Assembly: GCA_009782405.1 (NCBI GenBank)
Contig: WRJC01000081.1
Coordinates: 1 to 10,809 of the forward strand
Direction: 5' to 3'
DNA length: 10,809 nucleotides
DNA from: Oscillospiraceae bacterium
Lineage (GTDB): Bacteria; Bacillota_A; Clostridia; Oscillospirales; WRJC01
The notes below the pieces were generated by a model. It did not search any database and was not told the origin of the DNA. It was given only the letters and a program-made list of their open reading frames with translations. Position 1 is the stretch's first letter, and each line of letters starts with the position of its first letter. Positions 1-6,600 of this stretch are shown one piece after another. Both the position numbers and the translations under genes were made by a program.

Positions 1-1773
1 GCGGGCGGCCTTGGCTGCGGCGTATATCTCCTCTTTTGTCGAATTGTCGCGGCTGTAGGCTATGTTGTCGTATATCGTGCCCGAAAACAGCCACGCATCC
101 TGGAGAACCATTCCGAAAATGTTTCGAAGGTCGGCCCTGGCCACATGGCGTATGTCTGTGCCGTTTACCTTTATCGACCCGTCTACCACATCGTAAAAGC
201 GCATCAAAAGGTTGACAAGCGTGGTCTTTCCCGCGCCGGTGGGCCCCACTATCGCCACCATCTCGCCGGGCTTGACTTTCAGGTTCATTTTGCCGATCAG
301 CGGCTTGTCCTCGGAATAGTGGAAGACCACGTCCTCGAAGCTCACTTCGTTGTTTGGCGGCGCGAGGCTCGCCGTCACGGTCTCGGCGGTTTCCTCGGGC
401 TCGTCGAGAAGCGCGAACACCCGCTCGGCCGAAGCCAAGGCCGACTGTATCGTGTTTATGATCTGGCTCGACTGGTTCACCTGCTGGGTGAGGTTTCTCG
501 AATACTGGATCATGGCCTGTATGTCGCCTATCTTTATCTTGCCGTCTATGGCGAAAATTCCGCCCGCCACGCAGATGAGCACATAACCGATGTTGTTCAC
601 AAATCCCATCAGCGGGAATATGATGCCCGAAAGAAACTGGGCCTTCCTGCCGGTTTTGTACAGGTTCTCGTTCATCTCCTTAAAATCTTTTATCGCTTTT
701 TCTTCCCTTGCAAACGCTTTGACTATGCTGTGGCCGGTGTACATCTCCTCGATGTGCCCGTTCAAGTCGCCTGTGAGCTCCCACTGCTTGGCGAAATATT
801 TTCTCGAGCGCGACATGATCAGCATCAAAATGATCATGCACACCGGAATGGTCGCCAAACTCAGGAAGGTCATGGCGACATTTATCGAAAACATCATGAT
901 CAGTATGCCCACAATCGTGGTCGCCGCCGTTATTATCTGCGTGAGGTTTTGCTGCATCGTGGTGCTGATATTGTCTATGTCGTTGGTCATGCGGCTCATC
1001 ACTTCGCCTTTTGTGGTGCGGTCGAAGTACGAGAGCGGCATCCGCGAGAGCTTTTCGTTGACTTTGTTTCGCATTGCGAACATCGTCTTTTGCGTTATGA
1101 CCGCCATGAGGTACTGCTGCAGATAGCTGAAAACAAAGCTGGTGATATACAATGCCACAAGAAGCGCCGCGAGCTTGCCCAATTCCCCGAAATCGATGCC
1201 GTAGCTCCCCTCACCCTCATTTTGGGCCTCCATGCCTTCCATTCCGGAAAATCCGGAAAACATCTGCGCCATTTCCGGGGTCAGCTCTATTTTGTCCGCT
1301 TCCTTTATAAATTCCTGCAGATCCTCGGCCGACATATCGGACATCAGCCCCGCCATGTCCGTTCCGGTCATTTGTATATGCACAAAAATCTTTTTGACCT
1401 GCGTCTCGGTCAGCTCCAAATTCAGCATCGAATTTATGCTTTCGGCGACGCCGCCAAAATCCCCCGCCTTTATATCCTCGGCCATATTGTGCGAAAATGC
1501 GGATATCGCCCCGTCCACTATCTCGTTTATGAACCTCGCGGTGACTTTCGGCGAATATATCGTGAAAATCGTGCTGACCACCGCCATCGCCGCGATGAAA
1601 ATCACAAGGATCTTGTGCGGAACGAGCAGTTTTAAGAGTTTGACGAGCGCGCCCTTGGCGTCCTTGGCCTTTTCCAGCTGCTGCGAGCCCGGTGGCCCTC
1701 CGTGGCCTCCCCCCATCGGCCCGCGCCTTTGCGGCCTTGAGCCGCCTCTTTGTCCGCCTCCTACCACTATCAT
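1..1773 (-). CDS. ABC exporter half-transporter, ATPase/permease, second subunit (partial, C-terminus off left edge)
   Basis: The gene encodes a membrane-spanning plus ATP-binding exporter subunit, expected to pair with the product of the gene just upstream. The 591 visible codons were read directly from the minus strand. A Gly/Arg/Pro-rich N-terminal tail (about residues 5-29) is followed by TM1 (about 54-74), a long polar Met/acidic-rich segment (about 85-195) and further membrane helices from about 198. The coupling-helix region has the typical YFDRTTKGEVMSRMTND text near 249-265. The nucleotide-binding domain starts near 475, with Walker A GPTGAGKTT at 510-518 and the Q-loop Gln at 558. 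The signature, Walker B and switch His lie beyond the window, so whether this subunit carries the catalytic Glu cannot be seen. The ATG at 1773 overlaps the upstream TGA as ATGA, with GAGGAGGAG just before it, which implies translational coupling. Full length should be about 720 aa, longer than the usual 580-620. The substrate is unknown; drugs, peptides or lipids are all possible. Confidence 0.93.
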   Translation of the reverse strand, partial: MIVVGGGQRGGSRPQRRGPMGGGHGGPPGSQQLEKAKDAKGALVKLLKLLVPHKILVIFIAAMAVVSTIFTIYSPKVTARFINEIVDGAISAFSHNMAEDIKAGDFGGVAESINSMLNLELTETQVKKIFVHIQMTGTDMAGLMSDMSAEDLQEFIKEADKIELTPEMAQMFSGFSGMEGMEAQNEGEGSYGIDFGELGKLAALLVALYITSFVFSYLQQYLMAVITQKTMFAMRNKVNEKLSRMPLSYFDRTTKGEVMSRMTNDIDNISTTMQQNLTQIITAATTIVGILIMMFSINVAMTFLSLATIPVCMIILMLIMSRSRKYFAKQWELTGDLNGHIEEMYTGHSIVKAFAREEKAIKDFKEMNENLYKTGRKAQFLSGIIFPLMGFVNNIGYVLICVAGGIFAIDGKIKIGDIQAMIQYSRNLTQQVNQSSQIINTIQSALASAERVFALLDEPEETAETVTASLAPPNNEVSFEDVVFHYSEDKPLIGKMNLKVKPGEMVAIVGPTGAGKTTLVNLLMRFYDVVDGSIKVNGTDIRHVARADLRNIFGMVLQDAWLFSGTIYDNIAYSRDNSTKEEIYAAAKAAR

Positions 1774-3512
1774 GCTATCTCCTCCTCTGCGAGCTGGGAC
1801 TCGACTATTTCCCTGTAGACCGCGCAGGATCCGAGCAGCTCTTTGTGAGTTCCGGCGCCGCAGATCTCGCCTTCCTCCAAAACTATGATCCGGTCGGCGT
1901 TCATGATGGTGCCCACTCGCTGCGCCACGATCAGAACGCAGGCATCCGACAGGTTCTGCTTAATCGCCGCCCTCAGGTTCGCATCCGTTTTGAAATCCAG
2001 GGCCGAAAATGTGTCGTCGAATATGTACAGCCCCACATTCCGCGCCAGCGCCCTCGCTATGGAGAGCCTCTGCTTCTGGCCGCCGGACAAGTTCGTGGCG
2101 CCCTGCGAAATATGCGAATTTTCCTTTTCGGGCATCTGCGACACGAATTCCGCCGCCTGCGAGATCTCCAAGGCTCTTTGCACCTGCTCGTCGGTGGCCT
2201 CTTCGTTGCCTTCCCTTATGTTTTCCGCCACCGTTCCGTCGAACAAAAAGGCTTTCTGGGGGATATACCCTATGTTGTCCCTCAGCTCTTTTTGTTTTAA
2301 GTCTTTCACGTTTGCCCCGCAAAACAAAATCTCGCCTTCGGTGACGTCGTAAAAGCGGGGTATGAGGTTCACCAGGGTCGATTTGCCGCTGCCGGTGCTG
2401 CCGATTATTGCCACGGTCTCACCCCTTTTTGCCGCGAAGGATATATTTTTTATCACCGGGGATTCCGCCCCTGCGTAGCTGAAAGCCACGTTTTTGAACT
2501 CGATTATGTTTTCGCCTTTTCCGGAGTCGAGCGGCACGGTTTTTTCGCTGTCCAGAACGCTGTATTCGCAGTCCAAAATTTCATTTATCCTGTCCGCCGA
2601 AACCGCCGCCCTGGGCACCATCACAAACATCATCGTGGCCATCATGAAGGACATCATGATCTGCATGATGTACTGCATGAACGCCATCAGATTGCCGATT
2701 TCGGCGGGATTTTCGATCGCGCCGCCCCCGAACCACAAAATCATCAGGCTGGTCGCGTTCATGACGAGCATCATCAGCGGCATCAAAAGCGCCATTATCT
2801 TCCCCACTTTGAGCGAGGTTTCGGTCAGATCCTTGTTGGCCTCCTTGAACCTTTGATCCTCGTATCCGGTTTTGTTGAAGGCGCGGATCACCCGAATCCC
2901 CGATAGTTTCTCGCGGAGAACCAAGTTGATCCGGTCTATTTTTTTCTGTATCTGGGTGAACAGCGGAAGCGAGACTTTCATCATCACAGCCGCGACCGCC
3001 ACGATAATCGGCAAAATGATCAGCAGTATCCAGAGCATTCCCGCGTCTTTCCGCGCCGCCATGATGATCCCCCCGATGAACATGAACGGCGCGGAGACCA
3101 TCATCCTCTGCGCGATCATGACGAGCATCTGTATCTGGTTCACGTCGTTGGTGGTTCTGGTTATGAGCGAAGGGGTGCTGAATTTGTCGAACTCGTGCTG
3201 CGAAAAATTTTCGACCTTTGTGAAAATCTTCTCGCGCACGGTCTTCCCGAATCCCATCCCCGAAATCGACGAGCAATAGCTGGCCGTAATCGAGGCGGCC
3301 ATCGATATGCCGGAAATGATCAGCATCCCCCCTCCGATCCTCCATATCTCGTCCACATTTTTGCCGACGACCCCCTTGCCTATGATATTTGACATATAGT
3401 CCGGCAAAAGCAGGTCCAGAATCGAAGTGACCAGCACGCAGGCCAAAGCCACGGCGACATAGGCGGCATACGGCTTCAAGTTCTTGAACAGTTTGAGCAA
3501 AGTATCCATCAT
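1770..3512 (-). CDS. ABC exporter half-transporter with degenerate ATP site (first subunit)
   Basis: This 580-aa type I (MsbA/MdlA-like) ABC exporter subunit has six predicted membrane helices in about residues 14-300 and an ATPase domain from about 335. Motifs seen are Walker A GSTGSGKST (371-379), Q-loop Gln419, signature LSGGQ (475-479), Walker B LYIFD (495-499) and D-loop SALD (503-506). Two catalytic positions deviate: Asp500 replaces the usual Glu after Walker B, and Gln531 (VAQRVG) replaces the switch-loop His (normally AHR). The same pair of substitutions is known from the degenerate-site subunit of heterodimeric exporters such as TM287, and the adjacent overlapping gene supplies the partner. 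Two ATG codons stand in tandem at 3512 and 3509. The GAGGGG Shine-Dalgarno abuts the first, so the second may be used. A TATAAT box lies about 30 bp upstream. Complete at both ends. Substrate not predictable from sequence. Confidence 0.95.
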   Translation of the reverse strand: MMDTLLKLFKNLKPYAAYVAVALACVLVTSILDLLLPDYMSNIIGKGVVGKNVDEIWRIGGGMLIISGISMAASITASYCSSISGMGFGKTVREKIFTKVENFSQHEFDKFSTPSLITRTTNDVNQIQMLVMIAQRMMVSAPFMFIGGIIMAARKDAGMLWILLIILPIIVAVAAVMMKVSLPLFTQIQKKIDRINLVLREKLSGIRVIRAFNKTGYEDQRFKEANKDLTETSLKVGKIMALLMPLMMLVMNATSLMILWFGGGAIENPAEIGNLMAFMQYIMQIMMSFMMATMMFVMVPRAAVSADRINEILDCEYSVLDSEKTVPLDSGKGENIIEFKNVAFSYAGAESPVIKNISFAAKRGETVAIIGSTGSGKSTLVNLIPRFYDVTEGEILFCGANVKDLKQKELRDNIGYIPQKAFLFDGTVAENIREGNEEATDEQVQRALEISQAAEFVSQMPEKENSHISQGATNLSGGQKQRLSIARALARNVGLYIFDDTFSALDFKTDANLRAAIKQNLSDACVLIVAQRVGTIMNADRIIVLEEGEICGAGTHKELLGSCAVYREIVESQLAEEEIA

Positions 3513-3542
3513 CCCCTCGTTTTTTTTGATTTACGACTTATG

Positions 3543-3548
3543 ATTATA
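3543..3548 (-). promoter_or_regulatory. Candidate -10 box for the ABC exporter operon
   Basis: A perfect TATAAT is read on the minus strand about 30 bp before the exporter start. No good -35 hexamer is found 15-18 bp upstream, so the promoter is either weak or activator-dependent. It points away from the VOC-gene promoter, making 3513-3762 a divergent intergenic region. No regulator gene (MarR or TetR type) is present beside it. Confidence 0.4.
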
Positions 3549-3705
3549 TACGGGCAATATGAACTGAATTTAAATTTTTTGAATCACGGAAAAATTGTTT
3601 TCACGCACCGATGCCAAATCAATATATTTCGGAAGAAATAAAATCATTGTATCACAAAAACACAAAATATTTTTCAAAACAAGACACAAAGTTGCCGTTT
3701 TTATG

Positions 3706-3714
3706 TGGTATAAT
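3706..3714 (+). promoter_or_regulatory. Extended -10 promoter for the VOC/PPOX-fold gene pair
   Basis: The sequence TGGTATAAT is an exact extended -10 element (TGnTATAAT). A TTGCCG at 3692-3697 is too close (11 bp) to act as a standard -35, consistent with reliance on the TG extension. Transcription would begin near 3721, giving a leader of about 40 nt that contains the Shine-Dalgarno. Confidence 0.6.
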
Positions 3715-3747
3715 GGAATACAATATTCCTCAACGAATTTGGAGGAC

Positions 3748-3756
3748 AGGAGGTGA
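3748..3756 (+). promoter_or_regulatory. Strong Shine-Dalgarno of the VOC gene
   Basis: AGGAGGTGA is fully complementary to the anti-Shine-Dalgarno end of 16S rRNA and sits 6 nt before the ATG at 3763. This fixes the start codon and implies efficient translation. Confidence 0.85.
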
Positions 3757-3762
3757 CAGCAA

Positions 3763-4146
3763 ATGAGAACAGTATTTATGGCATATCTGGAGGGCAGCAT
3801 CGAAGCCGTCGATTTTTACTGCGCCGCGTTCAACGCGGAGAAAGCCTGTTTCAAAGCCGCCGATGACGACGATTTTTACGCGCACGCGGAAATAACCATA
3901 AACGGGCAGATGGTTATGGCGATATGCGATACAAAGTATTGCGAAAGGTACAATAGGGTATTCAAAAAAGGCGATAACATGGAGTTTTGGATGACCTTTG
4001 ACAATGAACAGTCATTGAACGCGGCTTATGATGTGTTGAAAGAAAACGCGCAAATCCATACGCCGCTGGCTCCCTGCGAATGGAGCAAGTCGATGGCGCA
4101 ACTGACCGATAAATACGGTATCAGTTGGCTTTTGAATATTTGGTAA
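3763..4146 (+). CDS. VOC (glyoxalase/PhnB-like) superfamily protein
   Basis: This 127-aa cytosolic protein has the pattern of the PhnB/3-demethylubiquinone-methyltransferase-like branch of the vicinal oxygen chelate fold. The N-terminus MRTVFMAYLEG..EAVDFYCAAF (1-23) is the first strand and helix. Residues 38-56 (YAHAEITINGQMVMAICD) form the family's beta pair, 73-80 (MEFWMTFD) the next strand, and the C-terminus has the characteristic W..SMAQLTDKYGISWLLN ending (107-125). The family's usual length is 130-150 aa, so the protein looks complete. Substrate and metal cannot be assigned; members range from uncharacterised enzymes to antibiotic-binding proteins. It has its own promoter and a perfect Shine-Dalgarno, and is followed after 16 bp by the PPOX-fold gene, suggesting one transcript. 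Confidence 0.85.
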   Translation: MRTVFMAYLEGSIEAVDFYCAAFNAEKACFKAADDDDFYAHAEITINGQMVMAICDTKYCERYNRVFKKGDNMEFWMTFDNEQSLNAAYDVLKENAQIHTPLAPCEWSKSMAQLTDKYGISWLLNIW

Positions 4147-4162
4147 ATACGGAGGGCTACAT

Positions 4163-4495
4163 ATGAACTCGAACATTTTCGCAAAGGCGAACCAAATCAT
4201 AAAGACCTGCGACGCGGCGTATCTCGGCGTTATTGACGAGGACGGTTGCCCGCACGTTTCCACGGTGTCCACCATCAAGCCGGAGGACATCTTCACGGCG
4301 TATTTCGCTACGGGAATGGGCGCGAATAAGACGAAACGCCTGCTCCGGGATAAACGAGCAAGCGTCTGTTACCGCGCGGACGGCAATAATATCTCTCTTG
4401 CCGGTGAAGCGGAAATCCTCACCGATCAGGAAACCAAGAGCCGGTGCTGGCTGGAATGGTTCATCAACCACTTCCCCGGCGGCGAAACCGACTAA
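4163..4495 (+). pseudogene. PPOX-fold (pyridoxamine 5'-phosphate oxidase-like) flavoprotein, C-terminally truncated
   Basis: The 110-aa reading frame starts with ATG at 4163, 6 nt after GGAGGG. It matches the small FMN-binding split-barrel family annotated as pyridoxamine 5'-phosphate oxidase-like: AAYLGVIDEDGCPHVSTVS (18-36) and a second strand with KTKRLLRDKRASVCYRA (56-72) are typical, as is the late HFPGGETD (103-110). Relatives normally continue for roughly 25-35 residues after GGETD, with a further strand and a hydrophobic ending. Here TAA follows at once and the DNA becomes AT-rich. I therefore read it as broken at about 4492, although a short functional protein cannot be excluded. Known members bind flavin or haem cofactors, and a missing last strand would probably destabilise the barrel. 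It is co-directional with the VOC gene, probably in the same operon. Confidence 0.7.
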
Positions 4496-4550
4496 CATAG
4501 TTTGTCAAGGGGTGAAGTTGCTTTTTTATAACTTTTTATACAAAATTTTT

Positions 4551-4577
4551 TTTACCTTATTCAGATGAAAATATAAT
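4551..4577 (+). promoter_or_regulatory. Possible promoter upstream of the hairpin cluster
   Basis: TATAAT at 4572-4577 with TTTACC (4 of 6 to TTGACA) at 4551-4556, spacing 15 bp. If used, transcription would start near 4585 and include the hairpins at 4619-4726 as a leader or a separate small RNA. Such boxes occur by chance in AT-rich DNA. Confidence 0.25.
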
Positions 4578-4618
4578 AGCAATTTCGTTATACTGCAATG
4601 TCAGAAAATAGCCATTTA

Positions 4619-4726
4619 AAATTGGCGTAGAACCGAGGTTCTTGAACGCCGATTTGGGGTAAGACATATATTATGTCAAAACCGTCAAATTACGGACTGG
4701 AAAAGAAAAAATGTGCTTTTTCACAT
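4619..4726 (+). ncRNA. Cluster of stable hairpins, possible structured RNA or element end
   Basis: Four successive inverted repeats occur within 108 bp. The first has a 10-bp basal stem (AAATTGGCGT 4619-4628 with ACGCCGATTT 4646-4655, one G-U wobble) enclosing a 5-bp apical stem AGAAC/GTTCT (4629-4633, 4638-4642) with loop CGAG and a 3-nt bulge. Next come GACATA-TAT-TATGTC (4663-4677), CCGT/ACGG (4682-4695) and ATGTG/CACAT (4711-4726). The first two are strong for such AT-rich DNA. I recognise no known riboswitch or ncRNA family. Alternatives are a transposon end, a MITE-like remnant, or the leader of the MutS-like gene. Confidence 0.35.
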
Positions 4727-4749
4727 CGTAAAACTTTACAAATTTATAA

Positions 4750-4778
4750 TTGAAATTTTGTTTAAAATATGATATTCT
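4750..4778 (+). promoter_or_regulatory. Candidate promoter of the MutS-like gene
   Basis: TTGAAA (4750-4755) and TATTCT (4773-4778) are separated by 17 bp, matching 5 of 6 and 4 of 6 consensus positions. It lies 75-120 bp before the gene. A TTGACA at 4847-4852 has only a poor -10 (TAAATT at 4870) and is less likely. Confidence 0.35.
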
Positions 4779-4898
4779 ATATGGCAATTAGTTTTATTTT
4801 CTGCGTTACATGGGTTAATGTGGGATATATTGCAAAATTTATATTTTTGACAGAAAGGAATAAACAAAATAAATTATTATTTTATATTTATTGTAATT

Positions 4899-6494
4899 GT
4901 GCCATTAATTATATATTCAATCGTTTCGCACATACGTAAAAACAAGAACTTAGAATGCACCGTGCGGGAATCTTTTGGAAAACCGCCCCAAAAGCAGGAA
5001 TATAGTTTGGAAAGCATAAAAACATATCATGTTTATACAACGGCAAATGCCGATACTGAAAAATATATAGACGGAATAACATGGAACGACCTTGAAATGG
5101 ATAAAATCTTCAAACGTATCAACGTATGTAATACGTCAATCGGCGAAGAATATTTATATAACTGCTTACATGAACCACAATTCGACCAGTCACATCTTTT
5201 AAATAGAGAAGCGTTTATCTCGCGTATGAATGAGCAACCGGAAGAACGGTTTAAAATTCAAATGTGTCTTGTAAGATTGGGAAAAATAAATTTTAACGGA
5301 ATACCGGATTTTATTTTTAAATCTGGCGAAAAGCCGCTACGATTCCCTGTTATATATATTATATTATCAATAATTCCGTTTTTATTAATAGGTGCATTTA
5401 TTATAAATTTGTATGCCGGAATAGCATGTTTCCTTATTTCATTTACGTTAAATATTGCGATATATTTTTTAACAAAACGTAAAATAGACATATCGTTTTC
5501 GGCAATTCAATACTTCTTATCTATGATTAATTGTTGTAATAAATTGTTAAAAATCGAAAATTTAAAATCAGAACTTTTTTGGGAACAGTTAAATAACTCT
5601 TATATAACTTTTAAATCGTTAAAAGGAATAGATTTACAAATTATGCAAAACCGTTCTGACGATTTCGGAATACTCAGTCAATATTGGAGAATATTGCGTT
5701 TAACCGATGTGAAAAATTACAATAAAGTAACCATACGCATTAATAAAAACAAAGAACAGTTTCATAATTTGTATAAAAAATTAGCTGAAATTGATTTAGC
5801 GATATGCGTATCTTCATTCAGGGAAAGTCTGCCGTTTTATTCGACACCCATATTTCATAACGAAAACCGTATTGATTTTGAAGAAATATATCACCCACTA
5901 CTTTCAACCCCTGTGTCGAACAGCGGAATAATAAAAAATAACAGTATCATAACAGGTTCAAATGCGTCGGGCAAATCAACTTTTATAAAAACGCTTGCAG
6001 TAAACGGAATTTTAGCGCAGACTATTTTTACTTGCACAGCGCAAGCATTTTCATCAAGATTTTCTCTTGTAATGACTTCAATGGCTCTTAGAGATGATAT
6101 ATCAGAGGGAGAAAGCTATTTTATAACAGAAATAAAATCTTTGAAAAGAATACTTGACAAGATAAAAAAAGTTTATTGCGTCTGTTTTATTGACGAGATT
6201 TTACGAGGGACAAATACAATCGAACGCATAGCCGCATCTGCTTCGATATTAAATTATCTGAACGAAAAAGATTGTTTGTGCGTGGCGGCATCGCATGATA
6301 TTGAACTTGCTAAAATGCTTGAAGAAATCGTTGACAATTATCATTTCAAAGAGCGGATTACAAATGACGGCATGGTTTTTGATTACAAGATTAATCAGGG
6401 CATATCAAATACAAAAAACGCAATCAAACTATTACGATACATGAATTTTCCTGACATAATAGTAGAAAATGCTGAAAATTTTGCCGATAAATAG
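4899..6494 (+). CDS. Membrane-anchored MutS-family ATPase
   Basis: The 531 residues from GTG at 4899 carry the C-terminal MutS ATPase domain: Walker A GSNASGKST (353-361), the SEGESYF..E segment (402-411, equivalent to the MutS SxGxSxFxxE motif), Walker B CFIDEILRGTN (429-439) and ASHDIEL (464-470, the TATH position). The terminal region after 480 matches the MutS pattern of a short strand, GISN..NAIKLL and a final helix. Two membrane helices are seen at about 150-170 and 173-191. There is no mismatch-recognition domain as in MutS1 and no Smr nuclease as in MutS2. In-frame hydrophobic codons upstream (4869-4898) extend an N-terminal membrane segment, so the true start is probably upstream of the GTG, although no ATG is available. 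The gene is AT-rich, unlike its neighbours. Uncharacterised proteins of this MutS-like kind occur in Bacteroidetes and Clostridia; mismatch repair should not be assumed. Confidence 0.85.
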   Translation: MPLIIYSIVSHIRKNKNLECTVRESFGKPPQKQEYSLESIKTYHVYTTANADTEKYIDGITWNDLEMDKIFKRINVCNTSIGEEYLYNCLHEPQFDQSHLLNREAFISRMNEQPEERFKIQMCLVRLGKINFNGIPDFIFKSGEKPLRFPVIYIILSIIPFLLIGAFIINLYAGIACFLISFTLNIAIYFLTKRKIDISFSAIQYFLSMINCCNKLLKIENLKSELFWEQLNNSYITFKSLKGIDLQIMQNRSDDFGILSQYWRILRLTDVKNYNKVTIRINKNKEQFHNLYKKLAEIDLAICVSSFRESLPFYSTPIFHNENRIDFEEIYHPLLSTPVSNSGIIKNNSIITGSNASGKSTFIKTLAVNGILAQTIFTCTAQAFSSRFSLVMTSMALRDDISEGESYFITEIKSLKRILDKIKKVYCVCFIDEILRGTNTIERIAASASILNYLNEKDCLCVAASHDIELAKMLEEIVDNYHFKERITNDGMVFDYKINQGISNTKNAIKLLRYMNFPDIIVENAENFADK

Positions 6495-6529
6495 TACATC
6501 AGATATATTTTGTGGTATTGAGCGGACAG

Positions 6530-6586
6530 AACTATCACTACCATCACTTCTATCACCCGGTGACACTTGTGATAGTAGTGATAGTT
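6530..6586. repeat. Symmetric array of six 9-bp iteron-like repeats (three direct, three inverted)
   Basis: Six consecutive 9-mers run from 6532: CTATCACTA, CCATCACTT, CTATCACCC, then, after the centre, GGTGACACT, TGTGATAGT, AGTGATAGT. The core ATCAC recurs at 6534, 6543 and 6552, and GTGAY at 6560, 6569 and 6578, each with period 9. The outer arms (6530-6547 and 6569-6586) are complementary at 17 of 18 positions, and the inner TCACC-C-GGTGA shares the same axis at 6558. It lies 14 bp beyond the stop of the SF3 helicase gene and 36 bp after the MutS-like gene. Most likely it is a protein-binding origin array for the helicase/replication complex. A hairpin terminator for the MutS-like gene (followed by TTTGTTTTG) is the alternative. 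Confidence 0.65.
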
Positions 6587-6600
6587 TGTTTTGCTCACCC

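Larger units (their letters stand above)
4496..4898 (+). other. AT-rich intergenic stretch with structured segment, no gene seen
   Basis: About 400 bp with no convincing reading frame on either strand. It begins with a T-rich segment (weak AAGTT/AACTT stem at 4515-4534 followed by T runs, possibly the terminator of the preceding genes). It then contains a TATAAT at 4572-4577, a run of hairpins at 4619-4726, a possible MutS-gene promoter at 4750-4778 and an AAAGGA ribosome-binding site at 4854-4859. The sharp change in base composition at its left edge coincides with the broken PPOX-fold gene. Confidence 0.6.

Noticed and set aside
145..1635. Long plus-strand open frame (496 codons) over the second exporter gene
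   Set aside because: It is His/Arg/Tyr-rich with no recognisable domain, while the opposite strand encodes a complete run of ABC exporter motifs.
3570..3800. Minus-strand frame of 76 codons in the divergent intergenic region
   Set aside because: It overlaps the promoter and start of the VOC gene, lacks a Shine-Dalgarno, and has no recognisable domain.
4847..4852. Consensus TTGACA before the MutS-like gene as its -35 box
   Set aside because: The matching -10 at 17 bp is only TAAATT, and the transcript would start after the ribosome-binding site at 4854-4859.
6530..6586. Inverted repeat read as a CRISPR or simple terminator
   Set aside because: Units are 9 bp with no spacers, so it is not CRISPR. 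A terminator role is only weakly supported because the T run on the plus strand is interrupted and none follows on the minus strand.
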